NCBI GenBank assembly: GCA_934096605.1
Contig: CAKOMI010000025.1
Coordinates: 1-19,131 of the forward strand
DNA length: 19,131 bases
From: an uncultured Bacilli bacterium
GTDB taxonomy: Bacteria; Bacillota_I; Bacilli_A; RF39; UBA660
Direction: 5' to 3'
The translations under genes and the position numbers were made by a program. Positions within the stretch are counted from its first letter, which is position 1. Every line of letters begins with the position of its first letter. Below, in pieces: positions 1 through 7,554 of this stretch. The notes beneath the pieces are model-generated. The model was given only the letters and a program-made list of their open reading frames with translations, was not told where the DNA came from and ran no database searches.

Positions 1-227
1 TAAGAAAGAATTGATGATTTTTCTAAGTCATAGTAATAAATTTGAATAGCTGGATATTTATAATATAAACTTTCTAACTTAAGATAATCTTCTTTACTAA
101 AATTACTAGTAATAATATGAAAGTTTATTTTGGTTATTCCACTATTGGTGAGCAATGATAACATAGAAGCCATCGTAATATCTAAAAATTTATTATCGGT
201 GTTATAAAGTACATTTAAGCTAGACAT
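1..227 (-). CDS. Glycosyltransferase family 8-like protein, N-terminal part
   Basis: The reading frame runs off the left edge, so only the first 75 codons are seen. It begins MSSLNVLYNTDNKFLDITM and continues with an alternating strand/helix pattern (NFHIITSNF, then IQIYYYD). This resembles the N-terminal nucleotide-sugar-binding half of retaining GT-A glycosyltransferases such as family 8 (LgtC or glycogenin-like), where a strand of the form NIVYSxDxNY is followed by a helix and a second strand HIIxxxxS. The DxD metal-binding motif would lie beyond the edge. The start is the ATG at 227, with AAGGAGTGAT just upstream. In this setting the enzyme could decorate the cell wall or surface proteins, but nothing visible shows its acceptor. 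Family assignment is moderate. Confidence 0.6.
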   Translation of the reverse strand, partial: MSSLNVLYNTDNKFLDITMASMLSLLTNSGITKINFHIITSNFSKEDYLKLESLYYKYPAIQIYYYDLEKSSILS

Positions 228-360
228 AATATCACTCCTTCGAGAGAATATCTTAGCATTTTTTTAAGTGAATTAAAAGAAAAAATAGAATAAACCAGTA
301 CCAATATAGTCTACGATCAGCCGAAATATATGGTGACCGTTTTACTAAGTATCTCGACAT

Positions 361-408
361 ATAAAAAACTAGTACTTTTATTGAACCTTTATTTTAAAAA
401 TACTAGTT
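361..408 (-). terminator. Rho-independent terminator of the first surface gene
   Basis: On the minus strand AACTAGTATTTTTA pairs with TAAAAGTACTAGTT (14 bp with one G-T pair) around a 14-base loop and runs straight into a T tract. It is the first good stop signal after the surface gene and lies about 125 bases past its stop codon, so the transcript would carry the GC-rich hairpin and the direct repeats. Confidence 0.7.
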
Positions 409-455
409 ATGATCTTTGATAATTTTAAAAAATTATAAAAATTTACACACCACTC

Positions 456-479
456 TTGACAAGGTCTCTTTGACAAGGT
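456..479. repeat. Tandem 10-bp direct repeat
   Basis: TTGACAAGGT occurs at 456-465 and again at 470-479, separated by CTCT, giving a 14-bp period. It lies just beyond the hairpin at 498-518, downstream of the surface gene. Its role is unknown. Confidence 0.8.
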
Positions 480-497
480 AACAGTTTTTCAAAATCG

Positions 498-518
498 TTG
501 GGCGGCACATCCTCCCAA
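498..518 (-). other. GC-rich hairpin downstream of the variable region
   Basis: On the minus strand TTGGGAGG pairs with CCGCCCAA around the loop ATGTG, with one internal A-G mismatch. No T tract follows, so it does not look like a terminator. It starts 15 bases past the stop codon of the surface gene and about 95 bases past the end of the putative variable codons. In the best-studied DGR (Bordetella phage BPP-1) a short GC-rich hairpin close behind the variable region helps target recognition. This one could be the counterpart, by position and shape only. Confidence 0.5.
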
Positions 519-532
519 ACTCTCCTTACACC

Positions 533-2146
533 CTATCCAAGGATGAATGGATTACCTTTGCTGCCATCTCCGCTTTGTACTCCCACATTCGATGTCAGAT
601 AAACGACTGGCCGGACGTCATTGCCATTGTTGTTGGACGCATCGTCGGTGCTGACGATCCCGGAGATGTCCACATAGAACGCACCGTGCGCAAAGGAAGA
701 GTACGCATTCGGCGATAATGTCCATTGATAAGAACTGTCAAATAGCCAGTCATTATTTTTGCAATCACTTACACTACTGATATACCAATTGAATAGTTCT
801 TTATTTAAACATGCTGCTCGGTCTGTCATACTTCCTCCACTTGTTGCATATCCATAATCACTTGGATACATTAAGCCTACTAATCCTTTCCATGTCGTTG
901 TTCTTTCTACTGTATCATTACACCAATAACCACTTGAACATATTTTACCAGTATTACTGCTTCTTTCATATGCATAGAAATGTTTTGTTAATCCTCCACT
1001 TGCACTTGACCAATCATTTGTTCCTTGACTACCTGTGTTCCATACGGCATCACTTATTAATGTTTTTAATTTGTCTTTTATACCCGTACTTGTGAAATCA
1101 CAACTTGTTGTTCCATTATTTTCATCACCATAACATGTTCCTGACTCACTATTCCAGTATAATGATCCACCCACTGTTTCACTTTCATAGCCTGGATTTA
1201 ATAATTTCATTAAATCAGCTTGGCTCCATTCATTCACACCCCTTCCACGATTAACGCTCGATTCACTTGTATCCCATGAGTAACTACCTATAGAGCTAGC
1301 TCTTATTAATTTTACTCTGTCTTCTTTATTTCCTGTTCCATCATCCACATCTTTCATTGTACCGATGATTCGCCATATATCGCCATCGATACTTACATAA
1401 TTATTTGGATCTGCTCCTATATACCTTGTGTTACCATAATCATCTATTGCTGTATCACTTACTGTATCTGCCACATAATCACTTAGAGGTACTTTCCCTT
1501 TTTCAAGTATTAACTTAACACTTATTTCGCCACTGAAACTTTTTCCTTGTTGAGCATCTTGAGCTGTGTCAGCATTTTTATAATGGTATACTAAATAATA
1601 CGTTGTCTTTTGTAATGTACTATTATCAAAATCTGCTTGTTCTAAGATAATCGGATTTTTATTTTTTAATGCTTTTGGTCCATAGACTTTCTTTGGACTA
1701 CCATTTATTTTTAATGTATCTTCTTTGTAGTAATGTACTTTATTATCAGCACCTGCATCTGTTGCACTATTACCCTCTGTGATTGCAACATTATCAGTAG
1801 TTGGATTAGTTGATTTATAAAGACTTATTTCTACGTCATCGTTAAATACTGAATCTATGATTCCTTTTAAATCTATTTCATAAATACCTTTTCCGGTTGT
1901 ACTATTTTTTTCGACTGTAAATGTTTGTATTCCCATTTCACCTGGTAGCAGACCAGAACTTTCAAATACTTTTGTCCCTTGCCACTTAATATCACCTAAG
2001 TTTTCCGTTACAATATTTAAGTTTTTCTCATTACCTGTTGTTTTATTTGCTGTCGCAAAATATGCATAACTAGCACCAACAGTTGTTACAATAGCTAATA
2101 ATAAAATTACTACAGCTATTATTATTGTTCTCTTTTCATTTTTCAT
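533..2146 (-). CDS. SipW-like surface protein with a candidate DGR variable C-terminus
   Basis: A 537-residue exported protein. The N-terminus KNEKRTIIIAVVILLLAIV followed by GASYAYF is a basic stretch plus a hydrophobic segment (about 8-27) ending in the SYAYF pattern of TasA/SipW-type secreted proteins. Residues about 35-225 look like a beta-rich TasA-like domain. From about W258 (IWRIIG) a second domain resembles the DUF6273-type surface module and ends with WTLSP (from W475), RPVVYL (from R512) and GDGSKGNPFILG. No LPXTG-type signal is present, so attachment may rest on the N-terminal segment. The start ATG at 2146 has GAGAGGTAGAGAT upstream. The last part is odd: by count GC is 55% in 601-720 against 33% in 721-780. 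In residues 482-510 every codon ends in C, T or G, none in A. Function is probably surface binding or adhesion (inferred). Confidence 0.85.
   Translation of the reverse strand: MKNEKRTIIIAVVILLLAIVTTVGASYAYFATANKTTGNEKNLNIVTENLGDIKWQGTKVFESSGLLPGEMGIQTFTVEKNSTTGKGIYEIDLKGIIDSVFNDDVEISLYKSTNPTTDNVAITEGNSATDAGADNKVHYYKEDTLKINGSPKKVYGPKALKNKNPIILEQADFDNSTLQKTTYYLVYHYKNADTAQDAQQGKSFSGEISVKLILEKGKVPLSDYVADTVSDTAIDDYGNTRYIGADPNNYVSIDGDIWRIIGTMKDVDDGTGNKEDRVKLIRASSIGSYSWDTSESSVNRGRGVNEWSQADLMKLLNPGYESETVGGSLYWNSESGTCYGDENNGTTSCDFTSTGIKDKLKTLISDAVWNTGSQGTNDWSSASGGLTKHFYAYERSSNTGKICSSGYWCNDTVERTTTWKGLVGLMYPSDYGYATSGGSMTDRAACLNKELFNWYISSVSDCKNNDWLFDSSYQWTLSPNAYSSFAHGAFYVDISGIVSTDDASNNNGNDVRPVVYLTSNVGVQSGDGSKGNPFILG
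600..716 (-). other. Candidate DGR variable region (VR)
   Basis: This stretch encodes residues about 478-516 of the surface protein. Among the 29 codons for residues 482-510, 24 end in C or T and look random in the first two bases. The other five are GCG, GCG, GTG, GGG and GCG, with no adenine. The conserved codons around them (TCG CCG before; GTC CGG CCA GTC GTT after) are also almost free of adenine. This is what adenine-directed mutagenesis of AAY template codons leaves behind in DGR targets. The 3' end is GC-rich, as an initiation-of-mutagenic-homology site would be. The template repeat and reverse transcriptase are not in the window, so the call rests on codon pattern, base composition and domain type. 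Confidence 0.55.
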
Positions 2147-2220
2147 ATCTCTACCTCTCTACTCCTAGTATGGATAATTTAATACTCATTATGTATTTAC
2201 TATCTCTACCATAAATCAAT

Positions 2221-2263
2221 GGTATCACAAAGATATCAATTATTCAATATCATTTTGATATCA
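2221..2263 (-). promoter_or_regulatory. Four-copy TGATAYY repeat array upstream of the surface gene
   Basis: On the minus strand TGATATC, TGATATT, TGATATC and TGATACC begin 11, 14 and 11 bases apart (plus-strand copies at 2257-2263, 2246-2252, 2232-2238 and 2221-2227). Two pairs of 11-bp-phased repeats on one DNA face are typical of an operator for a dimeric regulator such as an OmpR-family protein. The array lies 75-117 bases upstream of the surface-protein start. I could not place the promoter elements with certainty. Confidence 0.5.
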
Positions 2264-2280
2264 GTTGGATGTTAACACAT

Positions 2281-2310
2281 GAAAAAAAGTAGACTTTTTC
2301 ATCTACCTTT
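2281..2310 (-). terminator. Terminator of the SNF2 helicase gene
   Basis: On the minus strand AAAGGTAGA pairs with TCTACTTT (one bulged G) around a short A-rich loop and is followed by a T tract. It starts four bases after the helicase stop codon and separates that gene from the surface gene. Confidence 0.75.
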
Positions 2311-2313
2311 CTA

Positions 2314-5300
2314 TTATTTATCTTTATTTTCATAAGCTAGTAGTGAACGGATATCACTTTCATTAAGTTGTTTTAAGTAAGAAGAATCATCTAGTTCACC
2401 TTCAAGGATTGAATCACTTAAAACTTTTTTCTTTTGTTGTAAATCAAGGATCTTTTCTTCAATTGTTCCTTTACAAATAAGTTTTATAACCTCAACATTC
2501 TTAGTTTGGCCTATACGGTGAGTTCTATCTGTTGCTTGGTTCTCGGCCTGTGGATTCCACCATAAATCTAAATGGATAACGGTATCAGCGCTAGTAAGAT
2601 TAAGACCTGTTCCACCACTTTTTAACATAATTAAGAAAACATTAGTCGCATCTTTATTAAAGGCATCAACAAGCATTTGCCTTTTTTTACTTGGGACGTC
2701 ACCAGCTATGGTATAACTCGTGATACTTTCTTCATCAAGTTTTTCTCTTACTAGTTCTAAGGCTGTTTTGAAACTTGTAAATAATAATATCTTATGACCA
2801 TTTGTAACAACCTCTTTAATAATTTTAATTAAGTTATCTATTTTACTACTACCACCAGTATAACTATCAATTGCTAGTTTTGGTTCAATACATATTTGTC
2901 TTAGTCTTGTTAAAAGTCTTAAAATAAGCATTTTATTTTTTTCAAAACCACCTGACTTTATCATCTTGTCCATTTCATCATTAACATATTTAACCTCGGC
3001 AGCATAAATTTTCTTTTGTTCTTCATTTAAATCGATATATATATTATTTTCGATTTTTTCTGGTAAGTCTTTTACAACATCGCTTTTCTTTCTGCGTAAA
3101 ATAAATGGGCGCACTTGCAACTTTAGATTACTTAAAAGTTTATTTGTATCTTCATCAAAATCTTTAATTTTATATTTCTTTTGAAATTTCATTAAGCTAG
3201 ATAAGAAACCTGGCATAATAAAATCAAAGATACTCCATAGTTCCACAATTGAATTTTCAATTGGTGTTCCTGTTAAGGCCATCTTGGTCTCAGCATTCAT
3301 TGATTTAACAGCTTTTGTAAGACCAGTGGTTGGATTTTTAATATTTTGGGCTTCGTCAATAATAAATACCCGGAAATTCATTTGTTCATAAAATTCAATA
3401 TCTTCTCTTAAAAGGCCATAACTAGTAATATAGATATTGCCAGTATATTTTTTTAATAACTCTTGTCTATCATGTCTAACACCCGCAAAAACTTGATATT
3501 TTAAATCAGGAGCAAATTTGTTGAACTCATTTTCCCAGTTATAAACTAAACTTGTTGGCGCAACAATCAAAAACTTGTTATCTTTGTTTTCTTCTAATAG
3601 TTTTTTGAAAAAGATAATTGTTTGTAATGATTTACCAAGACCCATTTCATCTGCTAAAATACCGCCAAAGCCACATTTGCACACGGTGTAAAGCCATCTT
3701 ACTCCTTCTTCTTGATAATCTCTTAAAAGTTTATGTTCTTCTTTAGTAAACTCAAGTTCTACATTTTGAAATTCTTTAAATTGGTTAATAAATTGTTGAA
3801 ATAAGGAATCAGTTTTAATAATACCCATCTTTTTTTCTTTTAAGGAATCTAAGTATAACGCTCTATACTTTGGTAAAACACCATGGCTTTCTTCTAAATC
3901 ATTTAAAGTCATATCTAGTTGTTCTGTTAAATCTTTTAATTCTTCTAATGATTCTTGGTTTAAGTCAAGAATATCACCACTTTTTAAGCGATAATACTTT
4001 TTCTTAGCACTCATGCTACTTAAAACTTTATCTATTTCATCACTACTAATAGCTCCTAAATCAAAATCATAATGTAAAATATTATCTTTACCAATACTAA
4101 ATGTAGCACCAATACTATTTTTCTTTAATATGCTAGTACTTTGTAATTTTTCACTCGTAAATACAAGATATAACTTACTTACTTCATCTAAGCCATTATC
4201 CATAAATTCACATACTAGATCAAAATCATCTAGTAAAAACAAATTGTTCATTTTATGAAAACCATATTTATATAATATATCCATGGCTTCTTCTTCATAT
4301 TCTGTATCTCTAATTAAGCCATCTACTGTATCAAAATAAGATAGTTCAATATCACGATACTTTAATTTTGGAACACAGGTTATATCATCCTCATTTAAAT
4401 CAAAGTAAAATTCAATATCTGGTCTCGTATCTAAAACAATATCTTTAGTTGTTTCATCTAAAACAATTTTATTTTGTACAGGCCTTAATATTGTTTGCTG
4501 TAAAGTATTAAATTCACTTTCTGGAAATACTAACTCATCCATATGATTTTCTAGACATTCTTTTACTAACCCTTGTTGAGTTTCATCTAACTTATAAATC
4601 GTATCATTATTTAGGACATATTCACAATCTTCTGTTAAAGGATTAATGAAATCTAAATCAGTTTGAAAAGACATTGTATATTTGCCATTTTCTTTATGAA
4701 AATCAATATTAATAGGAAAACCATGTTCGATATTGATGAAACCTTTTTTTTCTTCAGTATAAAAGCCATTAGGACATATACTTAATAGTTGTCTCATAAG
4801 TCTATCATTTAAATAAAGGCTATTGCCATCAATACGATAGTAATTTCTAACTAAATTGATAAAATCTAAAAGTTTAAGAGATTCTTCACTAAAGTAATGC
4901 GTGTTTGGATCATATGTAAAATTAGTTCCAAAAGTATATTTGTCTTTATATTTATAGGCATTCATAAAGGCACTAGATTTTCCTAAAAATGAATACATTT
5001 TATTAACCCCAATTTTAACTTTTAAAGCCCATGTTTTATGATAATAACCATCTTCTAAATAAAGATAAGGTAATAATTTAACCTCTTCTTTTCTAGTTTT
5101 GGTATCACTATTTTTATTTAGCTTACTAAGAATAGCTAGAGATTTCTGTTCAATACTTTTTTCATTTTTAAAATTAAATAATTTATCAGAATAAGAAACA
5201 AGTGACGCTGCGATATGTTTACAAGATTTGGTACTAGCATACTGAGGACACGTACAAAAAGTTTTAACAATATGATTATCTTGCATATCAATCTGAACAC

Positions 5301-5469
5301 CATACTTTGAATAATATCTTTCTGATTCTACTAAAAACTGGTATCTTTTTCTTTTTTCAACTTGCATTACACTAATGTAATTAACATAATCTTCATCATA
5401 ATCAATGCCTTTTTCATAATCAGACTCAGATATAACTTTTAAAATTTCATTTTCAACTGAATTTATCAT
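2314..5469 (-). CDS. SWIM zinc finger and SNF2-family DNA helicase/ATPase
   Basis: A 1051-residue SNF2/Rad54-type DNA translocase. The N-terminus has a SWIM zinc finger with ligands C72, C74, C83 and H85 (FCTCPQYASTKSCKHI). The middle ~400 residues match the helicase-associated region of bacterial SNF2 proteins. The ATPase core shows Walker A GGILADEMGLGKS (around residue 605), the DEAQ box IIDEAQNIKNP, motif III MALTGTPIENS, and motif VI QATDRTHRIGQTKNVEV (around 980). The protein should bind and move along double-stranded DNA in the cytoplasm. Its partner and cellular role in bacteria are poorly known. I chose the ATG at 5469 because AAGGAGG lies just upstream. An ATG 18 bases further out would place that ribosome binding site inside the gene. 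It has its own promoter and terminator. Confidence 0.93.
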   Translation of the reverse strand: MINSVENEILKVISESDYEKGIDYDEDYVNYISVMQVEKRKRYQFLVESERYYSKYGVQIDMQDNHIVKTFCTCPQYASTKSCKHIAASLVSYSDKLFNFKNEKSIEQKSLAILSKLNKNSDTKTRKEEVKLLPYLYLEDGYYHKTWALKVKIGVNKMYSFLGKSSAFMNAYKYKDKYTFGTNFTYDPNTHYFSEESLKLLDFINLVRNYYRIDGNSLYLNDRLMRQLLSICPNGFYTEEKKGFINIEHGFPINIDFHKENGKYTMSFQTDLDFINPLTEDCEYVLNNDTIYKLDETQQGLVKECLENHMDELVFPESEFNTLQQTILRPVQNKIVLDETTKDIVLDTRPDIEFYFDLNEDDITCVPKLKYRDIELSYFDTVDGLIRDTEYEEEAMDILYKYGFHKMNNLFLLDDFDLVCEFMDNGLDEVSKLYLVFTSEKLQSTSILKKNSIGATFSIGKDNILHYDFDLGAISSDEIDKVLSSMSAKKKYYRLKSGDILDLNQESLEELKDLTEQLDMTLNDLEESHGVLPKYRALYLDSLKEKKMGIIKTDSLFQQFINQFKEFQNVELEFTKEEHKLLRDYQEEGVRWLYTVCKCGFGGILADEMGLGKSLQTIIFFKKLLEENKDNKFLIVAPTSLVYNWENEFNKFAPDLKYQVFAGVRHDRQELLKKYTGNIYITSYGLLREDIEFYEQMNFRVFIIDEAQNIKNPTTGLTKAVKSMNAETKMALTGTPIENSIVELWSIFDFIMPGFLSSLMKFQKKYKIKDFDEDTNKLLSNLKLQVRPFILRRKKSDVVKDLPEKIENNIYIDLNEEQKKIYAAEVKYVNDEMDKMIKSGGFEKNKMLILRLLTRLRQICIEPKLAIDSYTGGSSKIDNLIKIIKEVVTNGHKILLFTSFKTALELVREKLDEESITSYTIAGDVPSKKRQMLVDAFNKDATNVFLIMLKSGGTGLNLTSADTVIHLDLWWNPQAENQATDRTHRIGQTKNVEVIKLICKGTIEEKILDLQQKKKVLSDSILEGELDDSSYLKQLNESDIRSLLAYENKDK

Positions 5470-5494
5470 AAAAACCTCCTTAAACACTTTTTTT

Positions 5495-5522
5495 ATTATA
5501 ACACAATTTTAGCTAATAACAA
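5495..5522 (-). promoter_or_regulatory. Promoter of the SNF2 helicase gene
   Basis: On the minus strand there is an extended -10, TGTTATAAT (TATAAT at 5495-5500), and a -35 candidate TTGTTA (5517-5522) at 16-bp spacing. It lies about 25 bases upstream of the chosen ATG. Confidence 0.6.
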
Positions 5523-5585
5523 CATAAAGCGAACAAACAAACGCATTTAATTTTTGTATATTAATCACTAGGTGGACATTACATG

Positions 5586-5604
5586 TTTAGTTAAATAGAC
5601 TAAA
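5586..5604. promoter_or_regulatory. Inverted repeat upstream of the small HTH gene
   Basis: TTTAGT and ACTAAA form a perfect 6-bp inverted repeat around a 7-base spacer, ending 24 bases before the start of the Xre-type regulator. It could be its self-regulating operator. In AT-rich DNA the match may also be chance. Confidence 0.3.
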
Positions 5605-5628
5605 TAAAAAGAAATGTTGAGGTGTAGT

Positions 5629-5886
5629 ATGCAAGACATTAAAAAAATTATAGGAATTAATTTGAAATATATTAGACACAAAAGTGGTCTAAGCCAAGAA
5701 AAGTTTTATGAAAAATATAGATTAAGTGCTAAATATTTTTCTAGTATTGAACGTGGTGAAATAAATATCGGTGTTGAACTATTACAAGAATTAGCTAGAG
5801 TGATTGGCACAACACCAGCTGAATTAGTAACATTTGATCCTGATAAAATTATAACTAAAAAGAGAATCGACTCTAAAGTAAAGTAA
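5629..5886 (+). CDS. Small Xre/Cro-type HTH transcriptional regulator
   Basis: An 85-residue protein that is mostly one helix-turn-helix domain. GINLKYIRHKSGLSQEKFYE gives helices 1 and 2, and LSAKYFSSIERGEINIGVEL gives the recognition helix and following helix (residues about 9-62). The core pattern LSQExF...YxSxIERGxxN is typical of the HTH_3/Xre fold. There is no second domain, so it probably acts as a dimer on a nearby operator. The start is the ATG at 5629, with GAGGTG upstream. An ATG at 5614 lies before that site and is unlikely. It stands alone between the divergent helicase gene and a YtaF-like gene, with its own terminator. Its target is unknown. Confidence 0.85.
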   Translation: MQDIKKIIGINLKYIRHKSGLSQEKFYEKYRLSAKYFSSIERGEINIGVELLQELARVIGTTPAELVTFDPDKIITKKRIDSKVK

Positions 5887-5918
5887 TCATGAAATTTAAT
5901 AATTCATGATTTTTTTAT
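5885..5918 (+). terminator. Terminator of the small HTH gene
   Basis: AATCATGAA and TTCATGATT form a perfect 9-bp stem around a 9-base loop, followed by a run of T. The stem begins inside the stop codon of the HTH gene. Confidence 0.8.
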
Positions 5919-5981
5919 TATATAACAAATCGATTCCCAAACACATTTTTTTATTATCCATAGACTATATTAGGTGGTTTT

Positions 5982-6467
5982 ATGCTTTTAATCTACTTGT
6001 CTTTAGCTAGTATTGATTCAATATTTGTGGGTATTAGTTATAAAATAGCCCATTATAAATTAAAATGGTGGGACTTTTTACTACTATTTATTTTTTCTTT
6101 TTGTATTTTAATATTAATGCATTTATTATTTTATATTACTAATTTTAAAGATAGTCTTACTAATTTAAAAAGTGTTATTTTTCTTATTCTTGGTATATTA
6201 TCATTAAAAAATAAAGATGATGAAAAAGTAAAAAATTCTTTTACACTGAAAGAGAAAATATTATTTTCAATTGGTAACAGTATTGATGGTTTTTTGATAT
6301 CACTTACCCTTTTAAATTTATATGCTCCAATATTTTTAAGTTTTCTTTTTGCTTTATTTGGGGTATTATTCTTTATCTTTGGTTATTATTTTACTCCAAG
6401 AAAAAAGAGCCTTACTAAGTTTAGCTCTATTATATATTTTATATTAGCTTTTATAGCTCTTTTTTAA
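5982..6467 (+). CDS. YtaF/MntP-like integral membrane protein
   Basis: A 161-residue, very hydrophobic protein with about five or six membrane segments. Two features recall the YtaF/MntP family: the N-terminal helix LASIDSIFVGISY, with an acidic residue inside the membrane, and the later repeat SIGNSIDGFLISLTLL. The family is built from two inverted halves, each with an aspartate in a membrane helix. MntP exports manganese; YtaF is known mainly as a sporulation-associated membrane protein, and the loop between the halves is short as in YtaF. The start ATG at 5982 is preceded by AGGTGG. The last 24 bases overlap the end of the convergent dusB gene. The specific function and substrate are not certain. 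Confidence 0.6.
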   Translation: MLLIYLSLASIDSIFVGISYKIAHYKLKWWDFLLLFIFSFCILILMHLLFYITNFKDSLTNLKSVIFLILGILSLKNKDDEKVKNSFTLKEKILFSIGNSIDGFLISLTLLNLYAPIFLSFLFALFGVLFFIFGYYFTPRKKSLTKFSSIIYFILAFIALF

Positions 6468-7433
6468 GAAATCTAAATAATTATCCAAAACATTCATTAT
6501 TTCTTCTTCAGTTTGACAATTACATATTTTATTTTTAATTATTTTACCTTCAGGCATACCTTTTAAGTAAAAAAGAATATTAGAACGTATTTCTAAAAGA
6601 GCAACAGTCGCATTTTTATCTTCTTTTAATAATTTAAAATGTTTTTTCATCATGGCTATTTTTTCTTCATATGTAACAGGACTAGGAATCACACCATTTT
6701 CTATGTAATCCACACATTCTTTAATAAGCCAGGGATTACCTAAGACACCACGGCCAATCATCACGGCATCACAACCAGTTTCATCTAGCATTTTTTTGGC
6801 CTCATAACAACTTGTGATATCGCCATTACCTATAACAGGAATATCTACACTTTCTTTAACTTTTTTTATGTACTCCCACCTAGCATGCCCTGAGTAGCCA
6901 TCTTTTCTAGTTCTTGCGTGCAAAGTAATGGCACTAGCTCCAGCGGACTCACAAATACGAGCAACTTCCACACAATTGATGGAGTTATCATCCCACCCAA
7001 GTCTAATTTTAACTGTAACAGGTACATTTACAGATTCTACGACACTTTGAACGATTTCTTTTATTTTAGCTGGGTCTTTTAAAAGAGCACTGCCAGCTTG
7101 GGAAGAGATAGCCACTTTTGGAACAGGGCAACCCATATTTATATCAATAATATCTGGAGCCATCACCTGTTCAACGATTTGAGCTGCTTTAACAAAACTT
7201 TCTTTGTCACTACCAAATATCTGCTGAGCAATTGGGCGTTCTTCTTCACTCATCTTTAAAAGGTTTAAAGTTTTTGCGCTACCATAAACTAAAGCCTTAT
7301 CACTAACCATTTCTGCATAGATAAGGCCAGCACCCATACTTTTTATGATTTTACGAAAACTTGTATTTGAATACCCTGCCATCGGCGCTAATACAACATT
7401 ATTTTTAATAACGACATTACCAATTTTAAACAT
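6444..7433 (-). CDS. dusB: tRNA-dihydrouridine synthase (DusB family)
   Basis: A 329-residue FMN enzyme that reduces specific uridines in tRNA to dihydrouridine with NADPH. It folds as a TIM barrel followed by a small helical domain. Visible motifs in order are VVLAPMAGYSNTSFR (FMN site), DINMGCPVPKV with the catalytic cysteine C102, SQAGSALLKDP, VTVKIRLGWD, ITLHARTRKDGYSGHARW (FMN phosphate and base contacts), VIGNGDI and GCDAVMIGRGVLGNPWLI. Length and motif order match DusB of Firmicutes. The start is the ATG at 7433 with AAGGAGG upstream; an upstream TTG would put the ribosome binding site inside the gene. The 3' end overlaps the convergent ytaF-like gene by 24 bases. A possible terminator (AGAGC...GCTCT then T tract on the minus strand, 6400-6428) lies inside that neighbour. 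Confidence 0.95.
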   Translation of the reverse strand: MFKIGNVVIKNNVVLAPMAGYSNTSFRKIIKSMGAGLIYAEMVSDKALVYGSAKTLNLLKMSEEERPIAQQIFGSDKESFVKAAQIVEQVMAPDIIDINMGCPVPKVAISSQAGSALLKDPAKIKEIVQSVVESVNVPVTVKIRLGWDDNSINCVEVARICESAGASAITLHARTRKDGYSGHARWEYIKKVKESVDIPVIGNGDITSCYEAKKMLDETGCDAVMIGRGVLGNPWLIKECVDYIENGVIPSPVTYEEKIAMMKKHFKLLKEDKNATVALLEIRSNILFYLKGMPEGKIIKNKICNCQTEEEIMNVLDNYLDFLKKSYKS

Positions 7434-7462
7434 AATGGCCTCCTTCAATAACAACTTGTCTA

Positions 7463-7471
7463 ATTATAACA
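7463..7471 (-). promoter_or_regulatory. Extended -10 element of dusB
   Basis: On the minus strand TGTTATAAT lies 29 bases upstream of the dusB start. The same nine bases recur before the SNF2, response-regulator and second MKLIKFDY genes. No clear -35 is visible, as expected for an extended -10 promoter. Confidence 0.5.
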
Positions 7472-7522
7472 CATTTTTATGTAAAGCGAAAAATAGACCT
7501 ATTAATTAATAATTTTCCATGA

Positions 7523-7528
7523 TATAAT
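7523..7528 (+). promoter_or_regulatory. -10 box of the first MKLIKFDY gene
   Basis: TATAAT lies 26 bases upstream of the chosen start. No convincing -35 was seen. Confidence 0.45.
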
Positions 7529-7554
7529 TAGACTTGCTGGAAAGGAATGGTTAT

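Larger units (their letters stand above)
228..532. other. Intergenic region behind the surface gene
   Basis: About 305 bases without a convincing gene. Reading on the minus strand it holds, in order, a GC-rich hairpin (498-518), a 10-bp direct repeat TTGACAAGGT (plus-strand copies at 456-465 and 470-479, 4 bp apart), a long AT-rich terminator (361-408), and the ribosome binding site of the glycosyltransferase gene. A 35-codon minus-strand frame (253-360) has no ribosome binding site and was not called. Confidence 0.7.

Noticed and set aside
253..360. A 35-codon minus-strand frame behind the first surface gene (starting MSRYLVKRSPYISADRR)
   Set aside because: It has no ribosome binding site, starts inside the T tract of a terminator, and overlaps the leader of the next gene. 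It is probably chance.
811..1095. A 94-codon plus-strand frame inside the first surface gene
   Set aside because: It is antisense to a clear gene, rich in His, Leu and Tyr as expected for a shadow of an AT-rich coding strand, and has no start signals.
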